Source of the DNA: Piscinibacter sp. XHJ-5 | GTDB lineage: Bacteria > Pseudomonadota > Gammaproteobacteria > Burkholderiales > Burkholderiaceae_C | Length of the DNA: 64,000 nucleotides | Assembly: GCF_029855045.1 (NCBI RefSeq) | Contig: NZ_CP123228.1 | Span: 5,890,001 to 5,954,000 of the forward strand | Direction: 5' to 3' | Shown here: positions 1 to 9,191 of the stretch, one piece after another | Numbering within the stretch: the first letter of the stretch is position 1 | How the letters are laid out: the number at the start of each line of letters is the position of its first letter | The notes under the pieces: model-generated | What the model saw: only the letters and a program-made list of their open reading frames with translations | Database searches by the model: none | What the model was told of the DNA's origin: nothing | Translations under genes and position numbers: made by a program

Positions 1-41
1 AGTCGACAACCTGCGGAGCGGCGGCCGCGGCCGCTCGCCAT
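1..41 (-). CDS. Possible start of the next gene of the EPS operon (cut by window edge)
   Basis: An ATG at position 41 on the minus strand directly abuts the TGA stop of the upstream glycosyltransferase, and the frame stays open to the window edge. Only about 13 residues are visible (MASGRGRRSAG...), too few to recognise a family. The tight spacing is typical of this operon, which is the only reason to suspect a real gene. Confidence 0.25.
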   Translation of the reverse strand, partial: MASGRGRRSAGCR

Positions 42-1241
42 TCACCGGGGCTTGTCATCACGTTTGGTCCGCACCCATTCCACCTGCCGATGCCCGAACA
101 GCCGGGCATAGATGGGCAGCTTGCCCAGCACATAGAGCGGCACGCCGAGCAGCTCGCGCAAGGAGACGATGCGCCGCGCGTGTCCCGCCCAGGCCAGCAG
201 CACCGCCACGCTCAACAATGCGACACCCGCGGCTGCCAGCGCCAGCGGCACGGCATGGCCGCCGAGCAAGGCGAGCAATGCGCCCAGCGCCAGCGCGCCC
301 GACAGCAGCAGCACCAGCGCGGCCAGCGGCGGCACGCAAAGATCGAGGACCATCGCCCCCAGCCCCACGCGGCCGCGTGTGAGGGCCAGTCCCAGCAGCC
401 GCGGCGCCTGCGTCGCGATGACGCCCAGGTGCCCATGCTCCCATCGCGTGCGCTGCGCCGCCAGTCCCGCCGCCTGCTCGGGAAAGACGCTGGTCACGCA
501 GGCCTCCGGCGCGAAGACCGGCGGCGATCCGGCAGCGGCGAGGTCGAGGCCGAGCTGCAGGTCCTCCACCAGATGGCCGGAGGCGAGCGGCGCGCTGCGG
601 ATCAGCCTCCAGGGAAACGCCATGCCGGTGCCCATCAGCTGGCAAGGCCAGCCGGCGCGGTACCAGCCCAGCGGACGCACCTGGTTCTTCACGACCCAGG
701 CGAATTCGGCGATGCGGGTGCGCAGCCCCGCGCCCGGCGGCGACTGCATGAGGTACAGCGCCTGCACCGGCCGCTGCTGCGCCAGGCATTCGCGCGCGAG
801 CCGGTCGACGGCGCCGCGCTGCACGGCGCAGTCGGCATCGATGATCAGTACCACCTCCGGCGGATCGTCCGCGAGCCGCTCCACGCCGAAGGCGAGCGCA
901 TAGCCCTTGCCGCGCAGCCGGGCATCGGTGCGAACCGCCACCTGGGCACCGGCCGCGGCCGCCACTTGCGCCGTGTCGTCGCTGCAGTTGTCGGCCACGA
1001 CGAGCACACGATCGCCGGGGTCGAGCTGGGCGGTCACCGTGGCCAGCGACGCCGCGATGCCGGCCGCTTCGTTGTGCGCCGGCACCAGCACCGCCAGCCG
1101 GGGTCGACGGGCCGGCAAGTCCGCCGCCGGGCGGTCCCCCGCCGCAAGCACCACCTGGACGAACAGCACCATCACCGGCACCAGCAGCAGCAGCACGACG
1201 GCGGTCAGCGCCGTCGCGAGCCCGAGCAGCACGGCGCTCAT
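42..1241 (-). CDS. Membrane glycosyltransferase, family 2 (EPS locus)
   Basis: A 399-residue glycosyltransferase predicted to add a sugar to the EPS repeat at the inner membrane. A hydrophobic segment covers about residues 5-33. The GT-A catalytic domain starts with VLVPAHNEA (51-59), with a DAD metal-binding motif at 135-137, an ED pair at 226-227 and QRTRW at 263-267. The last is the QxxRW motif of processive family 2 enzymes. Strongly hydrophobic segments follow at about 290-350. The ATG at 1241 overlaps the TGA of the upstream gene (ATGA), which favours this start over longer in-frame options. The sugar specificity cannot be read from sequence. Confidence 0.85.
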   Translation of the reverse strand: MSAVLLGLATALTAVVLLLLVPVMVLFVQVVLAAGDRPAADLPARRPRLAVLVPAHNEAAGIAASLATVTAQLDPGDRVLVVADNCSDDTAQVAAAAGAQVAVRTDARLRGKGYALAFGVERLADDPPEVVLIIDADCAVQRGAVDRLARECLAQQRPVQALYLMQSPPGAGLRTRIAEFAWVVKNQVRPLGWYRAGWPCQLMGTGMAFPWRLIRSAPLASGHLVEDLQLGLDLAAAGSPPVFAPEACVTSVFPEQAAGLAAQRTRWEHGHLGVIATQAPRLLGLALTRGRVGLGAMVLDLCVPPLAALVLLLSGALALGALLALLGGHAVPLALAAAGVALLSVAVLLAWAGHARRIVSLRELLGVPLYVLGKLPIYARLFGHRQVEWVRTKRDDKPR

Positions 1242-2467
1242 GCCGCCAGCGCCGGCCGTGCCGCCGGCATGCCGAACCAGGCGGCGAGCTTGGCCGCCTC
1301 GGTGTCGATGTCGTGGCGCTCGAGCACGCGCTGGCGCGCCGCTTCGCCCAGGCGCGCCAACGTGTCGCTGCTGCTGCGCAGGCAGTCCTCCAGCGCGGCG
1401 GCCAGCGCGTCGACGTCGCCGGCGGGCACCAGCCAGCCGTTCTCGCCCGGGCGCACCAGCTCGGGAATCCCCGCCACCTGCGTGGCGACCACCGGCCGGC
1501 GCAGCGCCATCGCCTCCATCAGCACGACGGGCAATCCCTCCGCGAAGCTCGCCAGCACGACGGCGCGGGCAGCCAGCATCTCCTCGCGCACCTGCATGCT
1601 GCTGATCCAGCCGGTGATGCGCACCTGCTGGCGCAGGCCCGCGGCGGCCACGGCAGCCTCCACTTCGCCGCGCATCTCGCCGTCGCCGGCCAGCACCAGC
1701 TCGAAGCCCACGCCGCGCTGGCGCAAGCGCTGCGCCGCCTGCACCAGCAGCAGCTGCCCCTTCTGCTCGCACAGCCGGCCCACGCACACCAGGCGCGTCG
1801 CACCGGGCGGGGCGCTGGCCGGCACCGCATGGAAAGCGGCTTCGATGCCGCAATGCGCCACGCGGATCTTGGGCCAGTGCGCATGCTCCACCCATCGGTA
1901 GAGCTGGCTGCGTCCGTACGAGCTGATGGCCACGGCGAACTCGCAGCGGCGCAGCTTTTCACCCAAGCCGAGGAACTGCGGCCGGTCGAACTCCTCCGGC
2001 CCGTGCACGGTGAAGCTGTAGGGCGGTCCGCCGAGCTCGTGCGCCAGCATCGCGACCTCGGCCGGGTTGGTGCCGAAGTGCGCATGCAGGTGCTGGGCGC
2101 CCGACGCGCGCAGCCAGCCGACGACGCAGCAGGCCTGGGCGAGGTACACCAGGTGATAGGCAAGCGGCCGGTCGGCGCGGCGTCCCATGCGCCAGGCGAG
2201 CGCCAGCGCCCGGCCGAAACGCGCTGGCGACGCCGTCAGCGCGCGCAGCACCGGCATCAGCAGCGCGCCGATGCCGTCGCGCAGCAGGTATTGCGTGCGT
2301 TCGCGCTCGCGCAGGTCTTCCGGATCCACCAGCTCGCCGTCCCAGCCGCGCACGGCGATGCGCTGCACCGCCACGCCCTGGCGCTCGAGCGCGAGGATCT
2401 CCCGCCGGATGAAACTGTGGCTCACCTTCGGATACTGGTTGACGAGATAGGCGACGTGCAGGGTCAT
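1238..2467 (-). CDS. Glycosyltransferase family 4 (EPS locus)
   Basis: A 409-residue GT-B fold retaining glycosyltransferase. The N-terminal acceptor domain begins LHVAYLVNQYPKVSHSFIRREI, a pattern common in EPS and colanic-acid family 4 enzymes, and contains HAHFGTNPAE. The C-terminal nucleotide-sugar domain has VCVGRLCEQKG and the E-x7-E motif EGLPVVLME, followed by GIPELV and ENGWLV. It starts 4 nt after the stop of the upstream GT2 gene and overlaps the next gene by 4 nt, so it is almost certainly co-transcribed. Donor and acceptor are unknown. Confidence 0.88.
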   Translation of the reverse strand: MTLHVAYLVNQYPKVSHSFIRREILALERQGVAVQRIAVRGWDGELVDPEDLRERERTQYLLRDGIGALLMPVLRALTASPARFGRALALAWRMGRRADRPLAYHLVYLAQACCVVGWLRASGAQHLHAHFGTNPAEVAMLAHELGGPPYSFTVHGPEEFDRPQFLGLGEKLRRCEFAVAISSYGRSQLYRWVEHAHWPKIRVAHCGIEAAFHAVPASAPPGATRLVCVGRLCEQKGQLLLVQAAQRLRQRGVGFELVLAGDGEMRGEVEAAVAAAGLRQQVRITGWISSMQVREEMLAARAVVLASFAEGLPVVLMEAMALRRPVVATQVAGIPELVRPGENGWLVPAGDVDALAAALEDCLRSSSDTLARLGEAARQRVLERHDIDTEAAKLAAWFGMPAARPALAA

Positions 2468-2471
2468 CGGC

Positions 2472-3446
2472 TCACTTGTATTCGATCAGCCGCGCGCCGC
2501 CGCCGCGCAGGCGCGACAGTGCGTAGCGCAGCTCGCCGAGCGCTTCGGCGAACTTGCCGAGCACGAGGAAGAAGGCGCGCGCCAGCCGCGTGCGAGCGGG
2601 GCCGGCCTCGCGTCGGTACAGGCGCAGCATCTGCAGCGGATAGGCCGCCGCCAGCCACAGCGCGAGCGGTCCGAAGGCCAAGGACAGCAGAACGATGGCG
2701 AGCGGCAACAAGAGTCCCCAGGCCAGCGCGCTGCGCGACTCGCGGACCCAGTGCCGCTCGGGCGGACGACCATGCAGATGGGCGCCTTCGGCGAAGGCGA
2801 AGCCGGCACGCACGGCGCGGCGCCACCATTGCGAGAAACGCGTCATCGCTGCGTCGTGCCACGCCATGTCGGCCGGCAGCCTCCAGACCGTCCAGCCGGC
2901 CGCCCGCAGGCGCACGCACAGCTCGGGCTCCTCGCCGGCGATGAGGTCCTCGCGGAACCCGTCCACCGCGGCCAGCGCGGCGATACGCATCATCGCGATG
3001 CCGCCGACCGCCTTGGTCTCGCCGGGCGGCGTGTTCCATTCGATGTCGCACAGCTGGTTGTAGATGGAGCGCTCGGGAAAGCGCTCGCGCAGACGGCCCG
3101 CCACGGCCGCGACGCGGTCGTGCGACTCGAGGTGCGCCTGCGCCACTTCCAGCCAGCCCGAGCGGACCTCGCAATCGCCATCGACGAACTGCACCAGGCG
3201 CGCATCGGCTGCCAGCTCCCGCGCGCGACGCCAGCCGGCATTGCGCGCGCGCGCCGCGGTGAAGGGCGTGCGCAGGTCGAGCTCGACGACATCGGCGCCC
3301 ACGCTTCGCGCCAGCTGCTGCGAACCGTCGCTCGATCCGGAGTCGACGTAGACCACCCGCGTGCCGGGCAATGCCACCGATGCGAGGCAGCGTCGCAGGC
3401 GCTCGCCTTCGTTGCGTCCGATGACCACGACGGCGAGCGTCGACAT
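2472..3446 (-). CDS. Glycosyltransferase family 2 (EPS locus)
   Basis: A 324-residue inverting glycosyltransferase. The N-terminal GT-A domain shows VVVIGRNEGERL, VDSGSSDGS and the metal-binding VDGDCEV. A downstream acidic pair lies in AGEEPELCVRLRAAGW. Hydrophobic segments near residues 245-285 suggest membrane attachment. The ATG at 3446 is chosen because the GT2 fold begins at residue 4; upstream in-frame sequence reads through the neighbouring gene on another frame and shows no family features. It sits between two other glycosyltransferase genes and probably acts on the same lipid-linked repeat. Confidence 0.87.
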   Translation of the reverse strand: MSTLAVVVIGRNEGERLRRCLASVALPGTRVVYVDSGSSDGSQQLARSVGADVVELDLRTPFTAARARNAGWRRARELAADARLVQFVDGDCEVRSGWLEVAQAHLESHDRVAAVAGRLRERFPERSIYNQLCDIEWNTPPGETKAVGGIAMMRIAALAAVDGFREDLIAGEEPELCVRLRAAGWTVWRLPADMAWHDAAMTRFSQWWRRAVRAGFAFAEGAHLHGRPPERHWVRESRSALAWGLLLPLAIVLLSLAFGPLALWLAAAYPLQMLRLYRREAGPARTRLARAFFLVLGKFAEALGELRYALSRLRGGGARLIEYK

Positions 3447-3457
3447 CGTGGTCCCTT

Positions 3458-4414
3458 TCAACGCGTGGGACACGTGGCCCACTGCGTGTGGCGGAACAGC
3501 GACCAGGTCGTGTTGACGTGCTTCCAGTACGCCCGTGTGCCCGCGATGTCGCGCCGCTTCACCACCCACTTCAGCGCCAGGTAGGCGTCGGCGAAGGCGG
3601 TCAGCGCCAGCGCGGCCCACACGCCCAGCGCGCCGTGGTGCTTGCGGAAGAACAGCAGCTCGCTCTCGATCTGCAGCGCGGAGATCTGCCGTCCGGACTC
3701 GGTGACCTCGCCGACCACCTTGGCGCTCTCGCCGCCGAGGTGCACCACCGTGGTGTCGGCGTAGTAGTGCACGCGCCAGCCAGCCTGGCGCACGCGCTTG
3801 CAGTGGTCGACCTCCTCGCTGTAGAGGAAGAAGCGCGGATCGAACAGCCCGACGCGCTCGACCACCGCGCGTGGCATCAGGTAGTAGCAGCCCGGCACCC
3901 AATCGCAGTCCTGCGACAGCGCCGGGTTCCAGCGCGGATCGTCGATGCCGCGCACCCACGGGGCGAACCGCGCGAGGCCGGTGCGCAGCAGGAAGGCGTT
4001 CAGCGGCGTGGGGAAGCGCCGGCACGACGCCTGCTGGCCGCCGTCGCGGCCGACCAGCCGCACGCCCAGCACGCCGCAATCGGGATGCGCCTTCATGTAG
4101 GAAAGCGTCTTGGCCAGCGTGTCGGGCGCCATGAAGGCGTCGGTGTTGAGCAGCAGCACATGCGCGCCGCGAATCAACGGAATCGCCTGGTTGTTGGCGC
4201 GACCGAAGCCGACGTTGGTCTCGTTGGCGATCAGCTCGACATGCGGATAGCGTTCGCGGATCAGCGCGGCCGAGCCGTCGCTGGAGGCGTTGTCGACCAC
4301 GACGATCTGCAGCGACAGGCCGCCCGCCGCCGCCTGCACCGACTCGAACAGCGGCGCGAGCAGCTGTGCGGTGTTGTAGCTGACGATGACGATGGTCAGG
4401 TCGGGCGTGTTCAT
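3458..4414 (-). CDS. Glycosyltransferase family 2, rhamnosyltransferase-like
   Basis: A 318-residue family 2 enzyme of the WbbL/rhamnosyltransferase-like subgroup. The visible signature motifs are VSYNTAQLL, VVDNASSDGS, ETNVGFGRANN, LLLNTDAF and FFLYSEEVDHCKR, which together are typical of that subgroup. Rhamnose specificity is inferred from the family and not proven. The ATG at 4414 overlaps the TGA of the upstream gene (ATGA), which fixes the start. A hydrophobic stretch near residues 270-290 may anchor it to the membrane. Confidence 0.86.
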   Translation of the reverse strand: MNTPDLTIVIVSYNTAQLLAPLFESVQAAAGGLSLQIVVVDNASSDGSAALIRERYPHVELIANETNVGFGRANNQAIPLIRGAHVLLLNTDAFMAPDTLAKTLSYMKAHPDCGVLGVRLVGRDGGQQASCRRFPTPLNAFLLRTGLARFAPWVRGIDDPRWNPALSQDCDWVPGCYYLMPRAVVERVGLFDPRFFLYSEEVDHCKRVRQAGWRVHYYADTTVVHLGGESAKVVGEVTESGRQISALQIESELLFFRKHHGALGVWAALALTAFADAYLALKWVVKRRDIAGTRAYWKHVNTTWSLFRHTQWATCPTR

Positions 4415-5550
4415 CGGCGCGCCTCCCCGGCCGCTTCGAACACCGGCGCCAGGTCGTCCAGCGCCGCATCGGCCTCGATGTAGCGGTGCACGGCTTCGAA
4501 GGCCTGGGCGCAGATCTCGCGGCGGCGCTTGTCGTCGGCAAGGATTTCGCGCAGGCGGTCTTCGTAGTCGGAGCAATCCCACTCGATCGGGATGTAGGTC
4601 TCGCCCGGCACGAAGACCTCAGGCGCGAGGCGCACATGGTCCATGCGCGGCTTGATCAGCAGCGCGCCGCAGGCGATCGCCTCGTAGTCGCGCCAGCACA
4701 CCTCGCCATAGCCGAAGGGGCTGAAGCACACCTTGCTCGCCGCCAGCTCGTCGTAGAACCGCGACTGCGACACGCGCCCTTCGGACACCGTGCGCACGCC
4801 CTGCACCGCCAGCGCCGCCTGCCTGGCCTCCTGTCGCATCCGCTGGTACCAGTCGACGCCGCGCGTGGCGATGCGGGCATGCACGTCGATCGGCCGGTCG
4901 GTGCGCGGCAGGCGGCCGCGGAAGCGGTCGATCATGCGCGGGGACACGCAGAAGTTCGACCCGATGACCACCTTGTCGCCGAAGCCCTGGGGCACCTCGA
5001 AGCGGAACTGCGGCTTGTCGATGCCGTAACGGCGCGCGAAGTGGTCGGTGAGGTTGGTGTCGCCCACGGTCGTGCGGCCGTACTGCGAGAAATCGGTGAA
5101 CACCTGCTTCTTCACGTAGCAGTCCACCCACGGATCGAGCACGGCGGCGTAGCGCAGGTCGAGCGGCGCGAAGAAGTCGAGGTAGGTCAATGCCGCCTCG
5201 GGGAACACCTCGCGCAGCCTGCCCAGCAGCGTCTGCATCTGCCCGTCGGACAGGTCGAAGCCGGTCTGGAAGGCCACCCACCGCACCTGGGGGCAGATGG
5301 TGCGGTCGGCGTCGGCCTCGAAGTCCTGCAGCGCAATCTCGAACAGCCGCGCGCCGTGGCGCTGCGCGATGTCGTCGGCGTACAGGTGGAACGGATAGAC
5401 CTGCGTGTTCGACAGCTCGTGCTCGACGTACACGACGACGAAGTTCGCCTGCGGCGGCAACTCCGCGCAGCGCTTCACCCGGCGCAGGCGGCGCGAGAGG
5501 ATCCAGCCGACCTGGCGGCCGAGGGCCGAGACGCGGCTCATCGACAGCAT
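4411..5550 (-). CDS. Glycosyltransferase-like protein, CgeB/GT1-type C-terminus
   Basis: A 379-residue protein with a GT-B-like C-terminal half. The stretch YGEVCWRDYEAIACGALLIKPRMDH resembles the CgeB/YkvP family nucleotide-sugar site (E-x-x-A-C-G-A). The N-terminal half (VVVYVEHELSNTQVYPFHLYADDIA) matches nothing I can name. The start at 5550 is preceded by ACGGAG nine bases upstream; earlier in-frame starts overlap the neighbouring gene without a ribosome-binding site. Its place between glycosyltransferases makes EPS sugar transfer the likely role. It is less certain than its neighbours. Confidence 0.7.
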   Translation of the reverse strand: MLSMSRVSALGRQVGWILSRRLRRVKRCAELPPQANFVVVYVEHELSNTQVYPFHLYADDIAQRHGARLFEIALQDFEADADRTICPQVRWVAFQTGFDLSDGQMQTLLGRLREVFPEAALTYLDFFAPLDLRYAAVLDPWVDCYVKKQVFTDFSQYGRTTVGDTNLTDHFARRYGIDKPQFRFEVPQGFGDKVVIGSNFCVSPRMIDRFRGRLPRTDRPIDVHARIATRGVDWYQRMRQEARQAALAVQGVRTVSEGRVSQSRFYDELAASKVCFSPFGYGEVCWRDYEAIACGALLIKPRMDHVRLAPEVFVPGETYIPIEWDCSDYEDRLREILADDKRRREICAQAFEAVHRYIEADAALDDLAPVFEAAGEARR

Positions 5551-5569
5551 GCTGGGGTGCTCCGTAAGT

Positions 5570-6784
5570 TCATGGCGTGGCCGCTTCCTGCACATGCTGC
5601 GCAATGGCGCGGCGGTACACCGCAAGCGACTGCTCTGCCAGCGTGCGCCCGGCATGCCGCTCCAGGACGCGGCGGCGCGCGGCCTGTCCCATGCGGCCGG
5701 CAGCCGCTGGATCGTCCAGTGCCGCGAGCAGCTGGGCGCAGAGGTCGTCGTGGTCGCCGGCGCGCGCCAGCAGGCCGGTCACCCCATGCTCGACGAGCTC
5801 ATCGACGCCGCCTGCCTGGACCGCCACCACCGGGCAGGCCTGGATCATCGCTTCGAGCGCGGTGTTGGGCTGGTTGTCCCAGCGCGAGGCCACGAGCGTC
5901 ACGCTCGCCTGCGTGCGCAGCCGGGCGATGTCGGCCTGGGACAGCTGGCCCTTGTAGTCGATACGCTCGCGCTGCGATGGATCGAAGTGCCCGGCGCAGA
6001 ACTCGTCGAAGTGGATTCGGGGGCCCGCCGGTCGGACCAGCCCGGTGTCCGGCCCGACGAAGGTGAGACGCAGGCGCGGGTCGGTCTCCAGCAGCCGGCG
6101 GAACGCCAGCAGCACGAGGTCTCCGCCCTTGCGCTTGTCGAAGCGTCCGACGAACAGGATGTGGCGTGGCGCAGCGCGGGCGGCGTCCCACAGGCCCACC
6201 TCGGTGCTCACCTGCATGGGATTGGGCACCACCTCGCTCAGCGCGGGACGGAGGCCGTAGCGCTCCAGGGTGCGCCGCAGCGTGTCGCCCGACGGGGACG
6301 TGATGGTGTGCAGGCGGCGCAGCGCCCGGCCCTCGGCCGCGATCTTCTGCTGCGCCAGCGGCGTGTCCAGCTCTTCCTCGACCAGCGACAGGAATGCCGG
6401 GCCGTGCAGCTTGACGACGAGCGGGATGTCGACCAGCCGCTGCACGTCGCCGCACCAGCCGAAGGACTCCTCCATCTCGATCACGTCGACCGGATCGGCG
6501 CGATGGACCTCGTCGATGCTGGCGGCGATGCGCTGGCCCCAGCCGAACACCTCGGGCAGGTCGTTGCCGGCCCAGCGCGCAAGCCGCCGCGCCAGGCGCG
6601 AGCCCATGCTGTCGCTCACGAGATGAACGCCCGGCTCGTGGCCATCCGGGGCGATGCGGTTGGCGAACACCGAGATCCGGTGGCCCTGCGCGCGCAGCTC
6701 TTCGCGCAGCAGGTGGACGTAGGTGACGATGCCGTTCGGATAGCGGTGCATCGGCCAGCTGGGGGTGACGAGCGCAATGTGCAT
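5570..6784 (-). CDS. Glycosyltransferase family 4 (EPS locus)
   Basis: A 404-residue GT-B enzyme. The N-terminus, MHIALVTPSWPMHRYPNGIV, carries the glycine-containing acceptor loop. The C-terminal domain has ILFVGRFDKRKGGD, a region ending VASRWDNQPNTALEAM (an E-x7-E variant in which the first acidic position is Asp or Asn) and GGVDELVEHGVTGLL. The replaced first Glu is common in family 4 and does not imply inactivity. It starts 18 nt after the flippase gene stop and belongs to the same transcription unit. Confidence 0.86.
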   Translation of the reverse strand: MHIALVTPSWPMHRYPNGIVTYVHLLREELRAQGHRISVFANRIAPDGHEPGVHLVSDSMGSRLARRLARWAGNDLPEVFGWGQRIAASIDEVHRADPVDVIEMEESFGWCGDVQRLVDIPLVVKLHGPAFLSLVEEELDTPLAQQKIAAEGRALRRLHTITSPSGDTLRRTLERYGLRPALSEVVPNPMQVSTEVGLWDAARAAPRHILFVGRFDKRKGGDLVLLAFRRLLETDPRLRLTFVGPDTGLVRPAGPRIHFDEFCAGHFDPSQRERIDYKGQLSQADIARLRTQASVTLVASRWDNQPNTALEAMIQACPVVAVQAGGVDELVEHGVTGLLARAGDHDDLCAQLLAALDDPAAAGRMGQAARRRVLERHAGRTLAEQSLAVYRRAIAQHVQEAATP

Positions 6785-6802
6785 GGCGGCACGGCCCTCG
6801 TC

Positions 6803-8140
6803 TCAGGCGCCCGCCTTCAGGCGCAGCGGGGTAACGATCGACATGAGCTGATTGCTCACGACGAAGGTGACCAGGTACACGGCGGCCACGTAGACCAGCT
6901 TCATGGCTTCATACCTCACGATGACGAGCTGGCGGCGCTGCTGCAGCCACAGGAAGTACAGCAACGACGGCAGTGTCTGCAGGGCGGTGGCGTAGAGGAA
7001 TCCGTCGAAGCCCCAGAAGTGGTAGCCGATCAAGGTGCCCGGCACCACCCAGCCCGCCCGCAGCAGGTTGCTCACGAGCACCGGCCGCGGCGTGCCGGTG
7101 GCGACCAGCACGTTCTCGGCCGGCGCGGCCAGCGCGTCGATCATCACCTTCACGGCGAGCGCCTGGAGGATGACGGCGGCATAGGCATAGCGGTGGTCGA
7201 AGAGCACATGCACCAGCAGCGCCGACGCGCCGCCGAGCATGGCCGGCAACAGCAGGATCAGCGCCAGCAGCTTGATGTTCTCCGAGTAGTACGTCTGTCG
7301 CACCGTGGCCGGCGCATGGCGGAAGTTGGCGGCGCAGCGCGGGTACAGCACCGTGCGCGTGATGCGGATCACCAGCGAGTTGATGGGGCCGGCCATGTTG
7401 CCCGCCAGCCCGTACAGGCCCAGCAGGTGGATGTCGAACAGCTTGAGGAAGATCAGCTTGTCGAACTGCGAGACCAGCATGGTCAGCAGGCTGGAAGGCA
7501 TCGAGTACTTGGCGAAGCCGAGGCTCGCCTGGAACACGTCGCGATCGAACTGCAGGCGCGGGCGCTCCGAGGTATAGAAGAAGTAGCTCGCCGCCGTGAT
7601 CAGCGCGCGGTTGAGCACCATGCCGTAGACCATGCCGTGCCAGTCGCGGTTGACATACGAGTACGCGATGACGAACAGCGTGGACACCACCGTGGCGGCC
7701 AGCTCGGTGTAGCTCGAGATGCGCGAATTGCGCCGGCGCAGCGCCAGCGTGAACGCCATCGACTCGAGCCCGTAGATGACAAACCAGAAGGAGAAGATGC
7801 GCAGCGCGCGCGCCAGGTCGGGCGTGTCGTACAGGCCGGCGATCACGGGCGCCAGCACGAACAGCGCCGCGGCGTTGATCGCCCCCCGCACGAGCCGGAT
7901 GGTCCAGGTGGTGTTGACGAATGCAGGATCCTCGGCACGGTCGTGGCGCACCATCATTCCCACGATGCCGACGTCCGACAGCATCTCCATCATGAAGGCG
8001 ACCGACGCCACCATCGTGACGATGCCGTACGCCTCCGGGTAGAGGATGCGCGTGAGGATGACGCTGCTGACCAGCCGGATCAGCGACAGGCCGCCGAAGC
8101 TGGCCGTCGCCGCGAACAAATCCCCTCTCAGATTGATCAT
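6803..8140 (-). CDS. Polysaccharide flippase (Wzx-type)
   Basis: A 445-residue polytopic inner-membrane protein of the oligosaccharide flippase superfamily (Wzx/RfbX, MATE-like fold). The N-terminus, RGDLFAATASFGGLSLIRLVSSVILTRILYPEAYG, is typical of WzxC-like flippases. About 10-12 hydrophobic segments are spread along the protein. It should move lipid-linked EPS repeat units across the inner membrane for polymerisation by the ligase-type protein encoded upstream. It lies between the methyltransferase and glycosyltransferase genes of the operon. Confidence 0.87.
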   Translation of the reverse strand: MINLRGDLFAATASFGGLSLIRLVSSVILTRILYPEAYGIVTMVASVAFMMEMLSDVGIVGMMVRHDRAEDPAFVNTTWTIRLVRGAINAAALFVLAPVIAGLYDTPDLARALRIFSFWFVIYGLESMAFTLALRRRNSRISSYTELAATVVSTLFVIAYSYVNRDWHGMVYGMVLNRALITAASYFFYTSERPRLQFDRDVFQASLGFAKYSMPSSLLTMLVSQFDKLIFLKLFDIHLLGLYGLAGNMAGPINSLVIRITRTVLYPRCAANFRHAPATVRQTYYSENIKLLALILLLPAMLGGASALLVHVLFDHRYAYAAVILQALAVKVMIDALAAPAENVLVATGTPRPVLVSNLLRAGWVVPGTLIGYHFWGFDGFLYATALQTLPSLLYFLWLQQRRQLVIVRYEAMKLVYVAAVYLVTFVVSNQLMSIVTPLRLKAGA

Positions 8141-8203
8141 CGTGAAATGCGCCGCGGTGCGGCGCCATCTTCTCCCGCAAGACGAGCATCCGCGCCCCCG
8201 GCA

Positions 8204-9121
8204 CTACGCCCGCTTCTCGAAGACCACCAGGATGGTGTGCCCGGCAATCGTCGATGCGTTGTCGACCAGGAACCGGCGCACGAGCTTGGCGCCGCCCAGG
8301 CGGTAGTACAGCCAGCGGCGCCAGTCGCGCGGCAGGTAGCGCGCCTCTGACACCGCCTGGTACCAGTCGATCTCGGCCAGCGGCTCGATCTCGAAGGCAC
8401 GCACGTCGATGGGAAACAGCGAGCACAGCGCGGCCAGGCTGCGGCGCGTCCACAGCCCCATGTGGTGCGGCGGGCCGTTGAGCGGCGCATCCGCGTAGCG
8501 CAGGAAGCCGTCGTTGTTGGGCACGCCGTAGATCAGCATCCCACCCGGCTTCAGCACGCGCAGGCAGTCGCTGATGAAGGCATGCGGGTCGGGGACGTGC
8601 TCCAGCACCTGGAACGACGTGACCACGTCGTAGTGCAGCGCATGCGCCGCGGCATGTGCGTCGAGCAGTTCCTCGGCCACCTTCACGCCGCGTTCGCGCG
8701 CGAAGGCGGCCGCCGAGCGGTTGAGCTCGATGCCCGTGACGATGGCGCCGCGCTGGGTCTGCGCCTTGTGCAGGAAGCTTCCGCGGCCGCATCCGACATC
8801 GAGCACGCGCTGCCCGGGGCGCAGGTAGGACAGCGACGCGTCGTGCTCCCACTTGTCGTCCTTGTAGTTCCAGGGAAACTGCTCCAGACGGCGATAGAGC
8901 GATTCGTCGCCCACCACCGACAACGGGTAGAAGAAGCGGAAGCCCGTGTCCTCGCACTCGTAGATGCCGACTTCCGGCACGCCTTCGAAGCAGCGCGCGG
9001 CGTCGTAGCCGAACTCGCTGCGGTACTTTTCGAGGATGGCGGCCGAAGGGCGCCGCTCCTTCAGCGCTGCTGCGTGCTCACGGCCGCTCAACGGGGAATT
9101 CACATGGGAAGGCAGGGACAT
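8204..9121 (-). CDS. Class I SAM-dependent methyltransferase (EPS locus)
   Basis: A 305-residue methyltransferase. Motif I is VLDVGCGRGSF, followed by the acidic GIELN. The segment FQVLEHVPDPHAFISDCLRVLKPGGML is typical of Methyltransf_11/23 proteins. The N-terminal ~90 residues precede the fold and resemble the leader of cell-envelope methyltransferases. I choose ATG 9121 because AGGTGG lies four bases upstream; the ATG at 9148 has no ribosome-binding site. Inside an EPS operon it could O-methylate a sugar or cap the chain, but no substrate evidence is visible. Confidence 0.8.
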   Translation of the reverse strand: MSLPSHVNSPLSGREHAAALKERRPSAAILEKYRSEFGYDAARCFEGVPEVGIYECEDTGFRFFYPLSVVGDESLYRRLEQFPWNYKDDKWEHDASLSYLRPGQRVLDVGCGRGSFLHKAQTQRGAIVTGIELNRSAAAFARERGVKVAEELLDAHAAAHALHYDVVTSFQVLEHVPDPHAFISDCLRVLKPGGMLIYGVPNNDGFLRYADAPLNGPPHHMGLWTRRSLAALCSLFPIDVRAFEIEPLAEIDWYQAVSEARYLPRDWRRWLYYRLGGAKLVRRFLVDNASTIAGHTILVVFEKRA

Positions 9122-9191
9122 TGACCACCTGTTCGTAGCTTCGGACATCACAACGTCGTTCGTCGGCCGCGCCGAGGCCGCTGCAGCGGCG

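Noticed and set aside
21..34. GCGGCCGCGGCCGC repeat at the window start
   Set aside because: Short GC-only self-overlapping sequence in a GC-rich region; no evidence for function.
5405..8350. Very long open frames opposite real genes, here and at 19091-22834 and 9036-11627
   Set aside because: They are antisense to clear genes (glycosyltransferase, flippase, FAD/Fe-S dehydrogenase, ligase) and rich in Arg, His, Gln and Ala, as expected for shadow frames in GC-rich DNA. No domain motifs were found.
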